In this document: in pieces, positions 29,510 to 40,650 of the stretch | How positions within the stretch are numbered: position 1 is the first letter of the stretch | How the letters are laid out: each line of letters opens with the position of its first letter | NCBI GenBank assembly: GCA_036898135.1 | Contig: CM072517.1 | Location: 61,593,960 to 61,657,959, forward strand | Source of the DNA: Oncomelania hupensis | Taxonomy: Eukaryota; Mollusca; Gastropoda; Littorinimorpha; Pomatiopsidae | DNA length: 64,000 bases | Reading direction: 5' to 3' | Made by a program: the position numbers and the translations under genes | The notes under the pieces: generated by a model | The model's database searches: none | What the model saw: only the letters and a program-made list of their open reading frames with translations | Told to the model about the DNA's origin: nothing

Positions 29510-30439
29510 ATGGCGTCTGTAGTTCGCTACACTAGGACTCAGCTTCTTAGCTTAAACAAGCCAACATCGCGCTCTGATTCATTTGATCTCTCCTTCCTTC
29601 GCAACCCGGACTTTCGTTCTCTCCGTTGTAGAAAAAGAGGGAAGCGTGGTGGGGTAACAACTCGTAGGAGAAAACGTCATCTGCGTCTCCCCCTCCCCTC
29701 CATTGTGTTAGGAAATGCCCAGTCACTCAACAACAAGTGTGACGAACTAGCAGCATGCTGCAGGTTTATGAACGAATTCCGTGAGGCGAATCTAGTCTGC
29801 CTGACAGAAACGTGGCTTAAAGATTCAATGCCCGACCCCGACATCCCAGGGTTCACAGTGTATAGGTGTGACAGGGTGCAAGAAATTACCAACAAAAGTA
29901 AAGGCGGTGGTGTGTGTGTAATAGTCAACAGTGCTTGGTGCAGTAACGTCACAGTAAAAGAAAGTCTGTGCACTCCGGATTACGAACTTCTCAGTATTGC
30001 ACTACGCCCCTACTACTTGCCTCGAGAATTCGGACAAATCTTTGTAAGTGCAGTTTACATCCACCCAAACGCTAACTGTAAGAACGCTGAGGACAAACTT
30101 TACCAGCTTTACCATCGACTTGCGACCGAATCACCCGATGTCCCCTGCCTCTTCATGGGGGATTTCAACAGCTGCAGCCTGAAAAAAGTGCTGCCCACTC
30201 TGCAACGACAAAACAATCGACTTGTGTTACGGCAATATTCCGGGCGATTACAAGTCCAAGCCCCTTCCCAATCTGGGCCGCTCGATTCACCGAATGGTTC
30301 ATCTGGCCCCTATCTACCGTCAGAGAGTAAAGCAGCAAAAGCCCACCACAAGAACAACCAAGGTGTGGACCAGAGAGGCAGCGGAGACACTCAACGGCTG
30401 CTTCGAGTGCACGGACTGGAGCGTCCTCCATGAGGGCGT
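29510..30439 (+). pseudogene. Rex1/CR1-like LINE ORF2: endonuclease part
   Basis: The frame starts MASVVRYTRTQLLSLNKP (29510) and enters the APE endonuclease at IVLGNAQSLNNKCDELAA, then NLVCLTETWLKDSMPD, KGGGVCVIVN, FVSAVYIHPNA and CLFMGDFNSCSLK. A small deletion near 30215 shifts the frame. The downstream part continues as GNIPGDYKSKPLPNLGRSIH, RQRVKQQKPTTRTTKVW and CFECTDWSVLHEG, the end of EN in Rex1-type elements. The expected SDH triad reads SIH. A solo LTR inserted at 30440 splits the ORF, which resumes at 31065. Confidence 0.82.
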
Positions 30440-31059
30440 TGTTACGTTGAAACGCGAATGGTAGTACGTCAGAAACGCGCACGATAGATCTAATCGTTTC
30501 GTTTTGCAAGGTATTCAATGATGGAGTTTATTTACCTTTGATTTGGGTTTGCATTGTTGTTAGGAGAGGCTTTGTATAACGTGGATAATTTTCGTTGGTC
30601 GATATTGTTAGAGAATACTCTGGATCTCCTTGTTTACTATCAATCGAAGTTTCGGGATGATTGTCGAAGTAAGAGAAGGTTCGGGGTATGTGTGGAGAGA
30701 TGAATGACGTAAGTCAGTGATGACGATCTTTAATTCTGATTGGTTAGTTGTAATGCGTCATTTCTAGAACAAACTGTCGTCATCTCGAAGGATAGAAAAA
30801 AATTATATATTCCATGCTTTGTGTGTTGTAAAAAGAAGAGTTGCTGTGAAAGTTGTTGAGTTGAGTTGAGAATTGTATGCAGTTGTTGATGTGTGCTGAA
30901 TAAAAGTGGAAAACTTCATACGTCGACTTTGTGATTTGTATGCTGATTGAGCAGGCTGTGTGAATAAACGAATCTGAGTTACACCTTATCAGGACTTCAG
31001 CATCGGGGCTGAATCAAATACTGATAAAGAAAAACACCATCATCGATTCGAGTGTAACA
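30440..31059 (+). mobile_element. Solo LTR 1, 620 bp, inside the Rex1-like LINE
   Basis: It begins TGTTACGTTGAAACGCGAAT and ends GAGTGTAACA, i.e. TG...CA with short inverted ends (TGTTAC/GTAACA). The exact 5-bp duplication GGCGT lies at 30435-30439 and 31060-31064. It contains GAATGACGTAAGTCAGTGAT (CRE/AP-1-like) and a polyadenylation signal in GTGCTGAATAAAAGTGG. A second copy lies at 43507-44122. No internal region is present, so it is a recombinant solo LTR. It is unrelated to the 205-bp LTRs of the gypsy element at 48260. Confidence 0.9.
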
Positions 31060-31064
31060 GGCGT

Positions 31065-31698
31065 CTCTCTGGACGAGGCAACCGAGGTCGTCAGTGACTA
31101 CATCCGCTTCTGCGAAGACCTAGTAATGCCAACCAAGCAGGTGAAGAGCTACGCCAACTCCAAACCCTGGGTGACGACAGAGCTAAAACAACTGCTGCGC
31201 GAGCGGCACGCCGCACTCAAGGCTGACGACGTCCCCACCATGAAGGTACTACAGCGGCGGCTTAACAATAAGATCAGACAAGCCAAGCGGAAGTACACCG
31301 CCAAGCTAGAGGACAACCTCAGGCAGAGCAACGCACGTCAGGTCTGGCAGAATATCACCACTATCACCGGCTACAAGTCGAAGAGCAGTGGGCTACCTAC
31401 CAACAACGGGGACCAACTGGCCAATGACCTCAACAGATTTTACGCCCGCTTCGATGGCCACGACTTCCACGCTGAGCAGCAACAGGCGCTACACAGGACC
31501 CAGGAGCGTGAGGCCATCCTTATCACTGTCAAAGAAGAAGAGGTTAGGGGTCTCTTCAAGAGGCTGAACGCCCGTAGCGCCCCGGGGCCTGACCGCATCA
31601 GCAGCAATCTCCTCAAAAAGTGCCACGACTCTCTCTCACCCGTCTTCACCACTCTCTTCCAACGCTCCTTCGATGAGGGCCACGTTCCACTCCTGTGA
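31065..31698 (+). pseudogene. Rex1/CR1-like LINE ORF2: EN-RT linker and RT start
   Basis: After the LTR the frame resumes exactly in phase (SLDEATEVVSDYIRFCEDLV), then KPWVTTELKQLLRERHAALK, RRLNNKIRQAKRKYTAKLED and ARQVWQNITTITGYKSKS, the conserved linker of Rex1-type LINEs, and RSAPGPDRISSNLLKKC (start of RT). It is stopped at 31696-31698 by TGA in a position where TGG would be expected from its context. The next frame (31720) is in the same phase. Confidence 0.82.
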
Positions 31699-32933
31699 CG
31701 CACGTCGACCCTCGTCCCAGTGCCAAAGAAGAAATCCCCGAAGGAGATGAACGATTACCGGCCTGTGGCACTCACATCTGTGCCCATGAAGTGCTTAGAG
31801 CGAGTGGCACTTCAGCAGCTAAGAGTCGAGACTGCAATTCATCAAGACTCGCTGCAGTTCGCCTACTGCCATGGCCGCAGCACAGAAGACGCCGTGCTGA
31901 CGCTGCTTCATCACCTGCAGCAGCACCTCGACAAGCTCGGCACGTACGCGCGGGTTTTGTTTGTGGATTTTTCCAGCGCCTTCAACACCCTGCAGCCCCA
32001 CCTCCTCACAGACAAGCTCCTGACCATGGACGTCAACCCCACCCTCATCACATGGATCCAGTCCTTTATGACCGAGCGTCCGCAAAGGGTGAGGGTTGGC
32101 AGCTCTCTCTCCTCTGTCTTGGTGACCAACACCGGTGCTCCGCAGGGCTGCGTGTTGTCACCAGCTCTCTTCACTACCTACACCGCCGACTGCCGCTCCA
32201 CTGACTCACGCCGCAACATCCAGGTGAAGTTCGCCGATGATACGTCCCTCTCTGGGCTGGTGAACCCCGACGGCGACGAGCAGTGCTACAGGAGCGCGGT
32301 CGGCGAGCTGGTGGACTGGTGCGACCGCAACTTCCTGCACCTCAACGTCACTAAAACAGAGGAAATGATCATCGACTTCCGCCGACAACCACGTGACCAC
32401 GAGCCACTGACCATCAAGGGCGAACCTGTGCGACGTGTCCACAGTTACAAGTACCTGGGGACCGTCATCGACGACAAGCTGGACTGGTCACCCAACGTCG
32501 ACATCATATGCAAGAAGGCCAGCCAGCGACTATTCTTCCTCCGGAAGCTGAGGTAGTTCAGAGTGAACAACACCATCATGTTCCTCTTCTACCAGTCAGT
32601 CATCGAGAGTGTCGCCCTCTATAACCAGCTGTCCTATTTCAGCTCCGCCAATGAGGGCGACACGGATCGTCTGGAAAAAATCGCCATCCAGGCCTCCCGG
32701 CTGATGGGGAGGGATGTGCAGTCGCTGGCTGGCGTCCACGAACGCGCTTCCATCACCAAGCTGCGTCGCATCCGCAACAACGAGGCGCATCCCCTGCATG
32801 ACGCAGTCGCTGCCTGTGTCTCCCGGCGCAGCGAGGGGCGCTTCCTCTCTATGAAGTGTCGCACGACGCGCTTCAAGAATTCATACCTTCCAACAGCCAT
32901 CCGACTGGCAAACGACACGCTCCAGCGATAAGA
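31699..32933 (+). pseudogene. Rex1/CR1-like LINE ORF2: RT and C-terminus
   Basis: Same reading frame as the preceding part. Blocks are YRPVALTSVPMKCLERVALQ, FAYCHGRSTEDAVLTLLHHL, VLFVDFSSAFNTLQPHLL, GAPQGCVLSPALFTTYTAD, VKFADDTSLSGLV (intact FADD), FLHLNVTKTEEMIIDFRR and YKYLGTVIDDKLDW. An in-frame TAG (32554-32556) precedes FRVNNTIMFLFYQSVIESVA and the conserved C-terminal FKNSYLPTAIRLAN, ending at 32931. Only two stops interrupt the RT half, so decay is recent. The 3' UTR holds a nested LINE insertion. Confidence 0.85.
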
Positions 32934-32945
32934 ATGCTAACCCTT

Positions 32946-33595
32946 AGATGCTTTACAATCTCATGACCATACTGAACGGCATGAAATTATTTTAGAAATT
33001 CAACATTTAGTCCACAATCTCATTATTAATGGTACAAAGGTAAGCTTCTGTTGGCTACCTTCACATTGTGGTTTTCTGTTTAATGATAGTGCAGACAAAG
33101 CAGCAAAGAATGGAGCTAAAAATATCAATGCTCAGAGTATTCAACTCAATAAATCCCCTAAGGAAATAAAACGTATGATTGAAGAGAGGTCAACGAAACA
33201 TTTTGTATTTGATACACATTTTGCTGTAGACTGTAGACTTTCGAGAACAATTTTTACTATGGCTAACAGAATAATGTTGAATGCCATAAAAACAAAGTAT
33301 TGTCCAGATGTCCAGTGTGTATGCAATGAGACTTTTTCATTATATCATTTACTGTTTGGCTGCCGTCATTTTCTGCCTGTACTAAATGTGCATCTGCATG
33401 ACATAAGAACATTAGATGATATTAATTTTCATCAAAGTGCATTGTTAGCAAAACTTTTGATGGATTCTCCTGTAGCTAGATTTGTGTAAATACTTTTTTT
33501 TTTTTAATATATAAATTTTTTTTTTTAATTTTTTTTCCCCCCGTCTTATCATCTTTGGTGGAAAAGACGTAAATAAAACAACCAACCAACCAACC
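32946..33595 (+). mobile_element. RNase H-bearing LINE 3' fragment with 12-bp TSD
   Basis: A 650-bp insertion is flanked by an exact 12-bp duplication, ATGCTAACCCTT, at 32934-32945 and 33596-33607. It is 5'-truncated and ends in AATAAAACAACCAACCAACC (AACC tail). The coding part reads FCWLPSHCGFLFNDSADKAA (RNase H motif around the conserved H and D) and later CNETFSLYHLLFGCRHF, a zinc-binding-like C-terminal motif. RNase H after RT suggests an I/Nimbus-type LINE. It inserted just past the end of the Rex1-like ORF. Confidence 0.85.
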
Positions 33596-33719
33596 ATGCT
33601 AACCCTTGTAATAAAGGAGGCAATTTGCTTTCGTGCAATATATCTGCTGCAAACAATTATATGAGAATGTGGTGTTCTTTTCTTACTCAACTTTGACCAG
33701 AGTTTTTATCAATTAGTTA

Positions 33720-33905
33720 ATTTGGTTGTTGTTCTTGTTATTATTATTATTATTTTTATTAATTTTGTTCCCCGAGATTATCATGAAGCTTGGTTTTGTA
33801 TTCTTTCAGTTGTTATTATTATTAGTTGTAGTAGTATTGTTATTATTATTATTATTATCATTATTACCATATATTAATTATTAGTTGTCTGTTGGTGCTA
33901 CTGTT

Positions 33906-33965
<60 letters not shown>

Positions 33966-34059
33966 GTTGTAGTTGCATTGTTATTATTATTATTTTTATA
34001 ATTATTCTAATGATTACGATTATTATTAATATTATGATGATTATTTTGTATTATTACTC

Positions 34060-34100
<41 letters not shown>

Positions 34101-34108
34101 ATTATGCT
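33720..34108. repeat. Interrupted (ATT)n microsatellite region
   Basis: Several ATT tracts (33738-33758, 33838-33860, 33910-33964, 33980-33992, 34062-34098) lie between short unique spacers. Confidence 0.9.
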
Positions 34109-34113
34109 CTAGG

Positions 34114-34405
34114 ATGGCTCTAAGGCATGGAAGAATGGGTGAGTGTTGTAGTTGTGTATACATATACTGTGGAATAATTATCTGTGTGTTAAATGTATAC
34201 GCATGGGTATGTGGCTGGTTATCTGTTTATGCATGTGTGTTAGTGTTTATAGATTTGTATTTTGGTATGGAAGTTGTTTTTGATAGTATATCAAATGTAT
34301 CAATATTGTATGTCCATGTTTGTAATAATTTTGATGTTGTTATCTCCTTCCTTATTGCACTGCTAAACAAATATCCATGCCTTGTGTTTGGACAATAAAG
34401 AATCT
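34114..34405 (+). repeat. LINE 3' UTR with TTGAATC tail
   Basis: Non-coding sequence ends GGACAATAAAGAATCTTGAA followed by TCTTGAAG. The AATAAA signal with a short tandem tail is typical of CR1/Rex1-type LINE 3' ends. It directly abuts the next Rex1-like fragment. Confidence 0.5.
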
Positions 34406-35482
34406 TGAATCTTGAAGAAAACTAAAGAACTGATTATTGATTTTAGAAAAAACCCATCTGCTGTGCCTGACTTAGTGATTGATGGAGAAAAGGTGGAGAG
34501 AGTCTCGGAATACAAATATCTGGGAACAATACTTGACAATAAGCTTACCTTTGATTCCAACACTACTTCCATCCATAAGAAATGTCAGTCAAGAATATAT
34601 TGCCTCCAGAAATTGCGCTCTCTGAAAGTCAACAAGTCTGTTTTATGTAACTTTTACAGCTGTTTTATCCAATCGGTGCTGACCTTTGGTTTTCTTTGCT
34701 GGTTTGGAGGTCTCAGTGTGAGGAGTAAGAATGTGTTGGATAGAATTGTGAAGGTGTGTGGGAAAGTGGTGGGTGAAAAGCAGGAGAGTTTGTGTGTGTT
34801 GTACGAAAGGCAAGTAAGAAAGAAAGCGAGCATGATTGTAAGAGACTCCACTCACATGCTAGCCCAGCACTACCAGCTCCTTCCTTCTGGTCGCCGTTTC
34901 AGAGTGCCAAATGTTTCTACAGTTAGAGCTAAGAACAGTTTTGTACCCAAATCAGTACAAATTCTTAATAAGTGTTGACTGAATGAGTTGGGTGCGAGTG
35001 GTTTATGGGAGTACTAAAGATGAATTTTATAATATGCAGCAATTTTTCAACTATTCAGTATGTAAGTTAACTAATGCATAAGTTTTAAAATCTGTGATTG
35101 CCAGTGTTAGAATGATACGCAGAGTTTGATGATTGTATATTTTTTAAGATGCTTTATAACGTTTATAATTTTGGTGTAATATAATCTAATGTCTAACCCA
35201 TGTGTGTGTGGATGTGTGTGTGTGGGTGTGTGTGTTTGTGGGTAGGTGTTTTATTTATTTATGTTGAAGTGCAATAAGGACATGTAGTGTGATATGTATT
35301 TTAAGTTTTACAATGTGTCGGAAATGTTCTTGTTAATATGTACATAAGCGTGAGTACACGTACATGTTTACATGTTTATAGTATTGTTACATTTTATTAC
35401 CTTTCGCTGACAGCAAATCCATGTTAGAATTTCTCCTTGGAGATAATAAAGTTTTCTGAATCTGAATCTGAATCTGAATCTA
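34406..35482 (+). mobile_element. Rex1/CR1-like LINE 3' fragment
   Basis: This is a 5'-truncated copy starting in the RT C-terminal region, followed by a 500-bp 3' UTR and an ATAAAGTTTTCTGAATCTGA tail with TCTGAA repeats at about 35444-35480. It belongs to the same clade as 29510-32933 but a different subfamily. Confidence 0.8.
34412..34978 (+). pseudogene. Rex1/CR1-like RT C-terminal region
   Basis: A 188-codon frame reads KKTKELIIDFRKNPSAVPDL, VERVSEYKYLGTILDNKLTF, QSRIYCLQKLRSLKVNKSVL, FYSCFIQSVLTFGFLCWFGG, LDRIVKVCGKVVGE, then HYQLLPSGRRFRVP and KNSFVPKSVQILN. These are the region after the polymerase active site and the C-terminal signature of Rex1-type LINEs. Start and N-terminus are missing through 5' truncation. 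The frame is otherwise open to its natural stop. It cannot produce an active enzyme because the polymerase catalytic part is absent. Confidence 0.82.
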
Positions 35483-36760
35483 AAACTACCGTAACTAACT
35501 GCCTTACATAACGTTCTTCCAGTTGAACAAAAAATTCCATCTTCTTCTTTCTTTATTTTTTAAAATTTTATTTATTTCTTTTTTTGTTGTTGCCTAGGGG
35601 TGGGGGGATTACTGCCGCGCCACCCCTCCCCTTCCCTCTGGATCCGGCCCTGGTGCAAATAAAGAAGAAGAAAAACAACACAAATCAGTGAACAAATGAC
35701 CTCTCGAATTTCCATCTTTTACAAGGATTTCTGCAGACTGTTATCGTCTGTGTGTCTATTTGTCTGTGTGTTCATGTAACTCAACATCGTTCAAAATTGA
35801 GCTGACATTTGGCGCGTTATATACATGTACATTGGAATTGGGTCCCATTAATTGATTAGATTCACATAGTTGAACAGTTAAAATAAGACAGTGCAACTCG
35901 AACGAATCGCTTTCGTTCTTACATATTTTAATTTATATTAATATTTCTGTGTTGGTTTGTTGTCCCTTGCTGAATTCCACACGAAAACTTTTAGCTTTTC
36001 GTGTGAAGCCACCAGAAATCCATGGGAAATAGCTGAAAAATATACTTTTTTATGAACACTTGCAGTAGGTCCACTGTCCCTTATTGGATTCCATTACGTT
36101 CAAATATGTTGATTGATTATTTTTGTTTATTAACTCGGGTATTATAAACTCTTCAAGAATACATCTCTTATAACCCAGTTTGTGTATATTGATTGAAATT
36201 TTACAGTATTATTTGTTGATGTCCGTGTGTGTAAGTTCACGTTTGTGTGAGTGTGAGAGAGAGTAAGAGAGAGAGGGTAATAGAAAGAGAGAAAGAGAAA
36301 GAGAGAGAGAGTCCAGTACGGATAAGAGATGTAATAACATGTGAGCCTTCCTGTCCTAATTATTTCAAACCAACCCTTTCATCGGAAAGATAAATCATAA
36401 AAGTAGACCATGAATTGTACATGTTGTACTATCGTCATTGTTGGAAAACAAAAAGTTCACAAAATTAAAGCAAACAAAGACATGAACAAAACCTAAACAA
36501 TATGGTGGATTTAAAAAAAAAAGATGATTTGTCTTGCAAAGCCATGCAACAGCTTAGGAGTAAATCTCTTCTTTACTTCTCATTTGAAAGTGCAGTCCAG
36601 TCAAAACGTTGGTTTCCCAGTTCTCCATTGATTCGGATTCCTCTCAGTACAAAATGTATAATTATAATGTGTTCAACTTATAACACCCTTATTTAGTCAT
36701 AAACACATTTCATCATGTATAGCGAAAGTGAAGTCTAATTTGCTTTATAAGTTTCTAAGC
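35483..36760. other. Stretch without recognised gene, with one transposon-end-like motif
   Basis: The minus strand at 35652 reads CAGGGCCGGATCCAGAGGG, like the GC-rich ends of some hAT-type elements (a similar end lies at 37215). GA-rich tract at 36245-36312. A perfect 10-bp hairpin, CACACGAAAA...TTTTCGTGTG, lies at about 35980-36003. No gene is recognised. Confidence 0.45.
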
Positions 36761-36766
36761 TAGGGA

Positions 36767-37110
36767 TTATTTTTCTGCCAAACAGTGAAATCTCTCCTTC
36801 AGTTTTTCACTCTCCTTCATAATCACAGTTATTGTTGATGTAGAAATTCCCAATTGTTCAGCAATTTCTTTTTTTTTCATCTTTTCATCTTCAAGTGCGT
36901 GAATTAGATCTATTTTATGCTTCAGGGTAAGCGTGACGCAACAATGTTGCGCCATTATGAACGTCAGTAACTCTCATGAAACTTTAATACAGTAATCTCC
37001 CTTGAAACTTTATTATAAGCAGCAGCAAAACTCGCCAGGGGCCTTAGAAAACACTTTATTATAAGCGAACTTTACTATATTTTTTTATTATATCCGATTT
37101 TTTAAAACAG
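36767..37110 (-). pseudogene. Pogo/Tigger-like transposase N-terminus and transposon 5' end
   Basis: The minus-strand frame 36955-36767 reads MAQHCCVTLTLKHKIDLIHA, then EKMKKKEIAEQLGISTSTIT, a CENP-B-type N-terminal helix-turn-helix (LxxKxxxI...IAxxLGISxSTI) found in Tigger/pogo transposases. It stops after 62 codons, with no DDE domain. Upstream (37000-37100) the minus strand has TTCGGATATAATAAA-like and TTATAATAAAGT motifs similar to the Tigger end at 28735. It is a decayed 5' fragment. Confidence 0.65.
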
Positions 37111-37134
37111 AGACAAAGAAGAGTTTTGCAAGCT

Positions 37135-37216
37135 TTTTTTTAAATTTGGAGGGGGTGGGGGGGGGGGTCCGGAACCCAGGTAACCCCCCACCCCCCACCC
37201 CCTGGGTCCGGCCCTG
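37135..37216 (-). repeat. GC-rich transposon terminus-like sequence
   Basis: Read on the minus strand from 37216 it starts CCAGGGCCGGACCCAGGGGG and contains further GGGTCC/GGACCC elements. Such ends occur on hAT-type and related elements. A similar terminus lies at 35652. No partner end was matched. Confidence 0.4.
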
Positions 37217-37291
37217 GACATTTACTCCAAATAATTTGAACTATTTTCATAGACACTATGTGAGAGAGAAAAAAAGATATATCATATATTT

Positions 37292-38498
37292 CTACAACTG
37301 TGCATATAAGAGAGAGTGAAGGGGGGAGGGTAGAAAGAAATGGTAGAAAAACTGACCTGACAATGTTGATCCATCACAGTAACAAAAACAGCAGTCATGC
37401 ATGTCATTTGGCATGGGAAATTTCACCGTTAATTTTCCAAAGTATGCCTGACGGCGTTCATTTCTATTGATAAATTCGTAAGCAGTTTGCGCTAGGTCTA
37501 GTTGATCTACTTTGTCTTTGAACACATGCATTATAAGACAATTATTTAGACGCTCCTGCGTCATCGTTGCCCGAAGGTAGTCTATGTTTTTACCCGCTTT
37601 AGGGCTGAAACACTGCGTTTAGACGTTGCAGTTATGGTTGGGATGGTGAAGTACAGTCTGAGAAGTTATCCACTTCACTCAGCATCCGTCGCACAGTGTC
37701 AGAAGCTTTCAGTTCATCCGGCATTGCTTGGAAGATGGTGATCCTAGAGTTAGCCGCCTTCCTGGTGTCACCCAGTGCATGTGGGAGGAGTTCTAGCTGA
37801 GTTTTGAGTCTGTCCAAGTCGATGTCAGCGGAATATGTATCTTTGATTTCTTGAGGAATTTCTGGTCTCTTCCCTGATGCTCCATCACTTAGAAGAACTT
37901 AAATTTTCCTTGGTAAGTCGAGAGCTATTTGATCAAACCGGCTCTTTAAATGTTCTTTGATGTTGTCAATGGCCTCACAGTATTGCTGTCTGTAGTAAGC
38001 AGATAGACAAGAGTAGCTGTGACCCTGTGAGCCATCGACCAGTCTTCGTGGAGGCTGCTTCTGTCTAGGAACGCAGGGCTCATCACACAAATTTGCAGCT
38101 TTCGTTGTGATGTCAGCAAAAAATGTCTCATAACAATCTTCATGCCGCATGCTCTCCAGTGTTCTCAGACAAATGTCAGCAGCGTTTACTGCGTCATCAC
38201 AAGTCGTTTGTTTTCTTTGAAGAACTGTCGCCAGCTCTTCAGTCACAGCAAGGATCTCATCTTTGAATCTTTTTGCAACTCCTGACACATGACACTGAAA
38301 ATTACTCGCCCCGTCGTAGGCCTGGCCCCTACAGTTTTGCACTGGCAAGTCAAGTCTGATCAAGCAGTCCTTCAGTGCTGTGAAAATGGTCTCAGCACAG
38401 GTATTGTTAACTTGCATCAGTCCAGAGAAAGGGGGAAAATATTGGTTTGAACCCCCAAATAATGTTTTTTGAGGGGCTGAATATTGGGGGGGGGGCAA
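37292..38498 (-). pseudogene. hAT transposase, DUF4371/ZMYM1-like, degenerate
   Basis: The frame 38498-37899 reads ICLRTLESMRHEDCYETFF and, earlier, NTCAETIFTALKDCLIRLDL followed by VQNCRGQAYDGASNFQCHVS. RGQxYDGASN is the signature around the second catalytic aspartate of hAT transposases of this family. A second frame (37817-37632) follows after a stop. A third (37564-37430) reads MTQERLNNCLIMHVFKDKVD and INRNERRQAYFGKL, the conserved C-terminal dimerisation end. The N-terminal TTF/BED-type finger is missing. In-frame stops and gaps make it inactive. Confidence 0.72.
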
Positions 38499-38530
38499 AT
38501 GTATGGGTTTGCCCCCCCCCCCCCAATATT
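38480..38530. repeat. Poly-G/poly-C hairpin within the hAT end
   Basis: AATATT + G10 + CAAA (38480-38499) is followed eight bases later by TTTG + C14 + AATATT (to 38530), a near-perfect inverted repeat of about 20 bp per arm. Confidence 0.85.
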
Positions 38531-38581
38531 TTTCTAGGGGGGGGCCAGTGCCCCCCTTCCCTCCCCCGCTTCCGCCGCCTG

Positions 38582-39400
38582 TGGATTGCTACCTTATATT
38601 ATATCCTTGCAGACACTTTGAGCGAATGGAGTTCTTTGAGAATGGGGGGTAATATGTTGGAGTCTTTGTGATCTTAAAATCAAGCGTGATGCTGAATTTT
38701 GAACTTGTTGAATTTTCTTTGTAAGGAAATGTGGGGCTCCCGCAAGTAGACTATTTCCATAGTCCAGTCGCGACAGCACGAAAGAGACTACAATAGTCTT
38801 AGTTGCATCAGTGGTGAGGTACCTGCGGATACCTGAAATTCTACGCAGCTTATAGTTAGCTAGTTGACATACTTTAGAAACTTGTTATTTCATTGACAAT
38901 GAAGAATCGAACAACACCCCCACGTTCCTGAAACACTCTGAAAATGCTATCGTATTCTCCCCAATCTGCATTTCGCTAGGGAGGTCATTTTTGGCATTAT
39001 GATTTGATGAAAGAAGAATTTCTGTTTTGTCTTGATTAAGTTGAAGTTTGTTGATCATCATCCAGTCACGAACATCTGCAGTGCAGTTTTTAATGCTTTT
39101 AGTTGCAATGCCCAGGTCACACAGCTTTGCATAGGCTTTCAACTGAGTGTCATCTGCAAATGACTGCTGTTTTACATTGTGCTGGGAAATGAGGTCGGCC
39201 AGTGGGTTTATGTACAACGTGAATAGGATGGGACCCAAAACAGAACCCTGTGGAACACCATATTCAAGAGACACAGATTCTGAATGTAGACCACCCACTG
39301 AAACATATTGGAATCTTTCAGAAATGTAAGACCTGAACCACTGTATAGCCTTGATAATAATATAACTATTGTTCAATATGCGAATGATATTGCAAGATGG
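38582..39400 (-). pseudogene. L2/CR1-like LINE RT fragment, minus orientation
   Basis: The minus-strand frame 39376-38885 reads [53 protein letters not shown] (intact FADD loop) and [20 protein letters not shown], then [15 protein letters not shown]. After a frame change a second frame (38779-38594) reads SRLDYGNSLLAGAPHFLTKK and IQQVQNSASRLILRS. These are the consecutive RT and C-terminal blocks of L2-type LINEs. The N-terminal half is missing. The 3' end is displaced by the hAT element. Confidence 0.85.
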
Positions 39401-39469
39401 GCTGACGTGTCATTATGAAAAATAACATCCTTATATGAAATAAAACACATACACAAATATATCAAAAAG

Positions 39470-40650
39470 AATAAAAAAATATTTTCCTTTTAATGCCAAT
39501 AAAAGGTCTTGAACTTTCCAGTGAAAAGACAAGTATGATACTATTCAGTAATAGTCAGAATCCAAGAAGGCTTCCTAAATTTTATATAGAAGTACGAGAA
39601 CTTAATTATATTGAGGAAGTACAAATTTTAGGCGTTTATCTAACTCGTAAATTAAACTGGAAAAGACAAATCAACTACTTATTACAGAAAGCAATTCAAA
39701 GTTGTTATCTTTTAAAGGTAATAAGTAGAAAATTATGGGGCCAAGACATAAGAACACTAGTTTACTTAGCATGCACACTTGTGAGCTCCAAATTATCATT
39801 TGGTCAAAAGCGTTCTTCTCAGTACATAAATCTTATTTGAGGAAAATACAATGTCTATCTGTGTACCAACCCATACCAAAACTGCAGACGTATACTCAGC
39901 TTTAGGCATTATATCATTAGAAAAATATAGGAAAATGGCATGTTCAAAATATTTAATTAGAAACCAAGCCGTAGAAAATAATGTTATCTGAAGATATAAC
40001 TCTTAAACCAGACATAGATTTTTCTAAGAGAGCAAAACATATAACATCCCTACAAACAATATTTACTTACACTCAAGATATTTTTAAGGAAGCAAATATT
40101 AATCCAAAAGACGTTGACAAAAAATTAACTAACACCCCATTTCCACCTTGGGAAATACAAAAGGCAAAATATGATATAAAATATACAAATCTTAAGAAGG
40201 ATGAAAATCCAAACTTAATTGCTACATAATCTAGCCCGAGAATACATAAATGAACATTTTTATAGCCATCTAAAAGTTTAAACCGATGGGTCTGTAATTG
40301 ATTCTGGTGATACTGGAGCAGTTTTTACAGCAGAGCTGGTAGCGATATTAATGTCTCTTTACACATTGAGTAATATATCGCTAGACTTTTATGGTCTTCT
40401 CATATGTGTTGATTCACAATCGGAAATAACATACCTAATTCCTTCTTTAAAAACCAGAGGAATACATATAAATATGTGCTGCCTGCCTTCACACTGTGGC
40501 ATCTTAGGCTACATAATGATTGTGTGTTGTGTGTGTGTCGAGCGGGATGGTGAGGAAGGGGGGGGGAGGGAGAGGGTGGAGCATGCATGCGAGTGCCCTG
40601 AGCTCTTCTTTGACTTGGTAACTGTCATTTTTCATGTATTAATGTAATAA
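39470..40650 (+). pseudogene. I/Nimbus-like LINE fragment with RNase H
   Basis: The frame at 39493-39840 reads GLELSSEKTSMILFSN, VQILGVYLTRKLNWKRQINY and RTLVYLACTLVSSKLSFGQK, the region after the polymerase site of I/jockey-type LINEs. Fragments continue through several frames (RHITSLQT-like blocks, 39981-40229). A degenerate RNase H region (40290-40510) then contains VDSQSEITYLIPSLKTRG and CCLPSHCGILGY, comparable to FCWLPSHCGF in the insertion at 32946. Stops and frameshifts are frequent. Confidence 0.7.

Larger units (their letters stand above)
37285..38581 (-). mobile_element. hAT transposon remnant (ZMYM1/DUF4371 type)
   Basis: The minus-strand start at 38581 reads CAGGCGGCGGAAGCGGGGGA, a plausible terminal repeat, followed by poly-G hairpin sequence and the transposase remnant. 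The other terminus is not identified and the central part of the transposase has deletions. It lies against the C-terminal end of an L2/CR1-like LINE at 38582 and probably inserted into it. Confidence 0.6.

Noticed and set aside
30440..31059. Solo LTRs as LTRs of the gypsy element at 48260
   Set aside because: That element has its own 205-bp LTRs with different sequence, so the 616-620-bp LTRs belong to another family.
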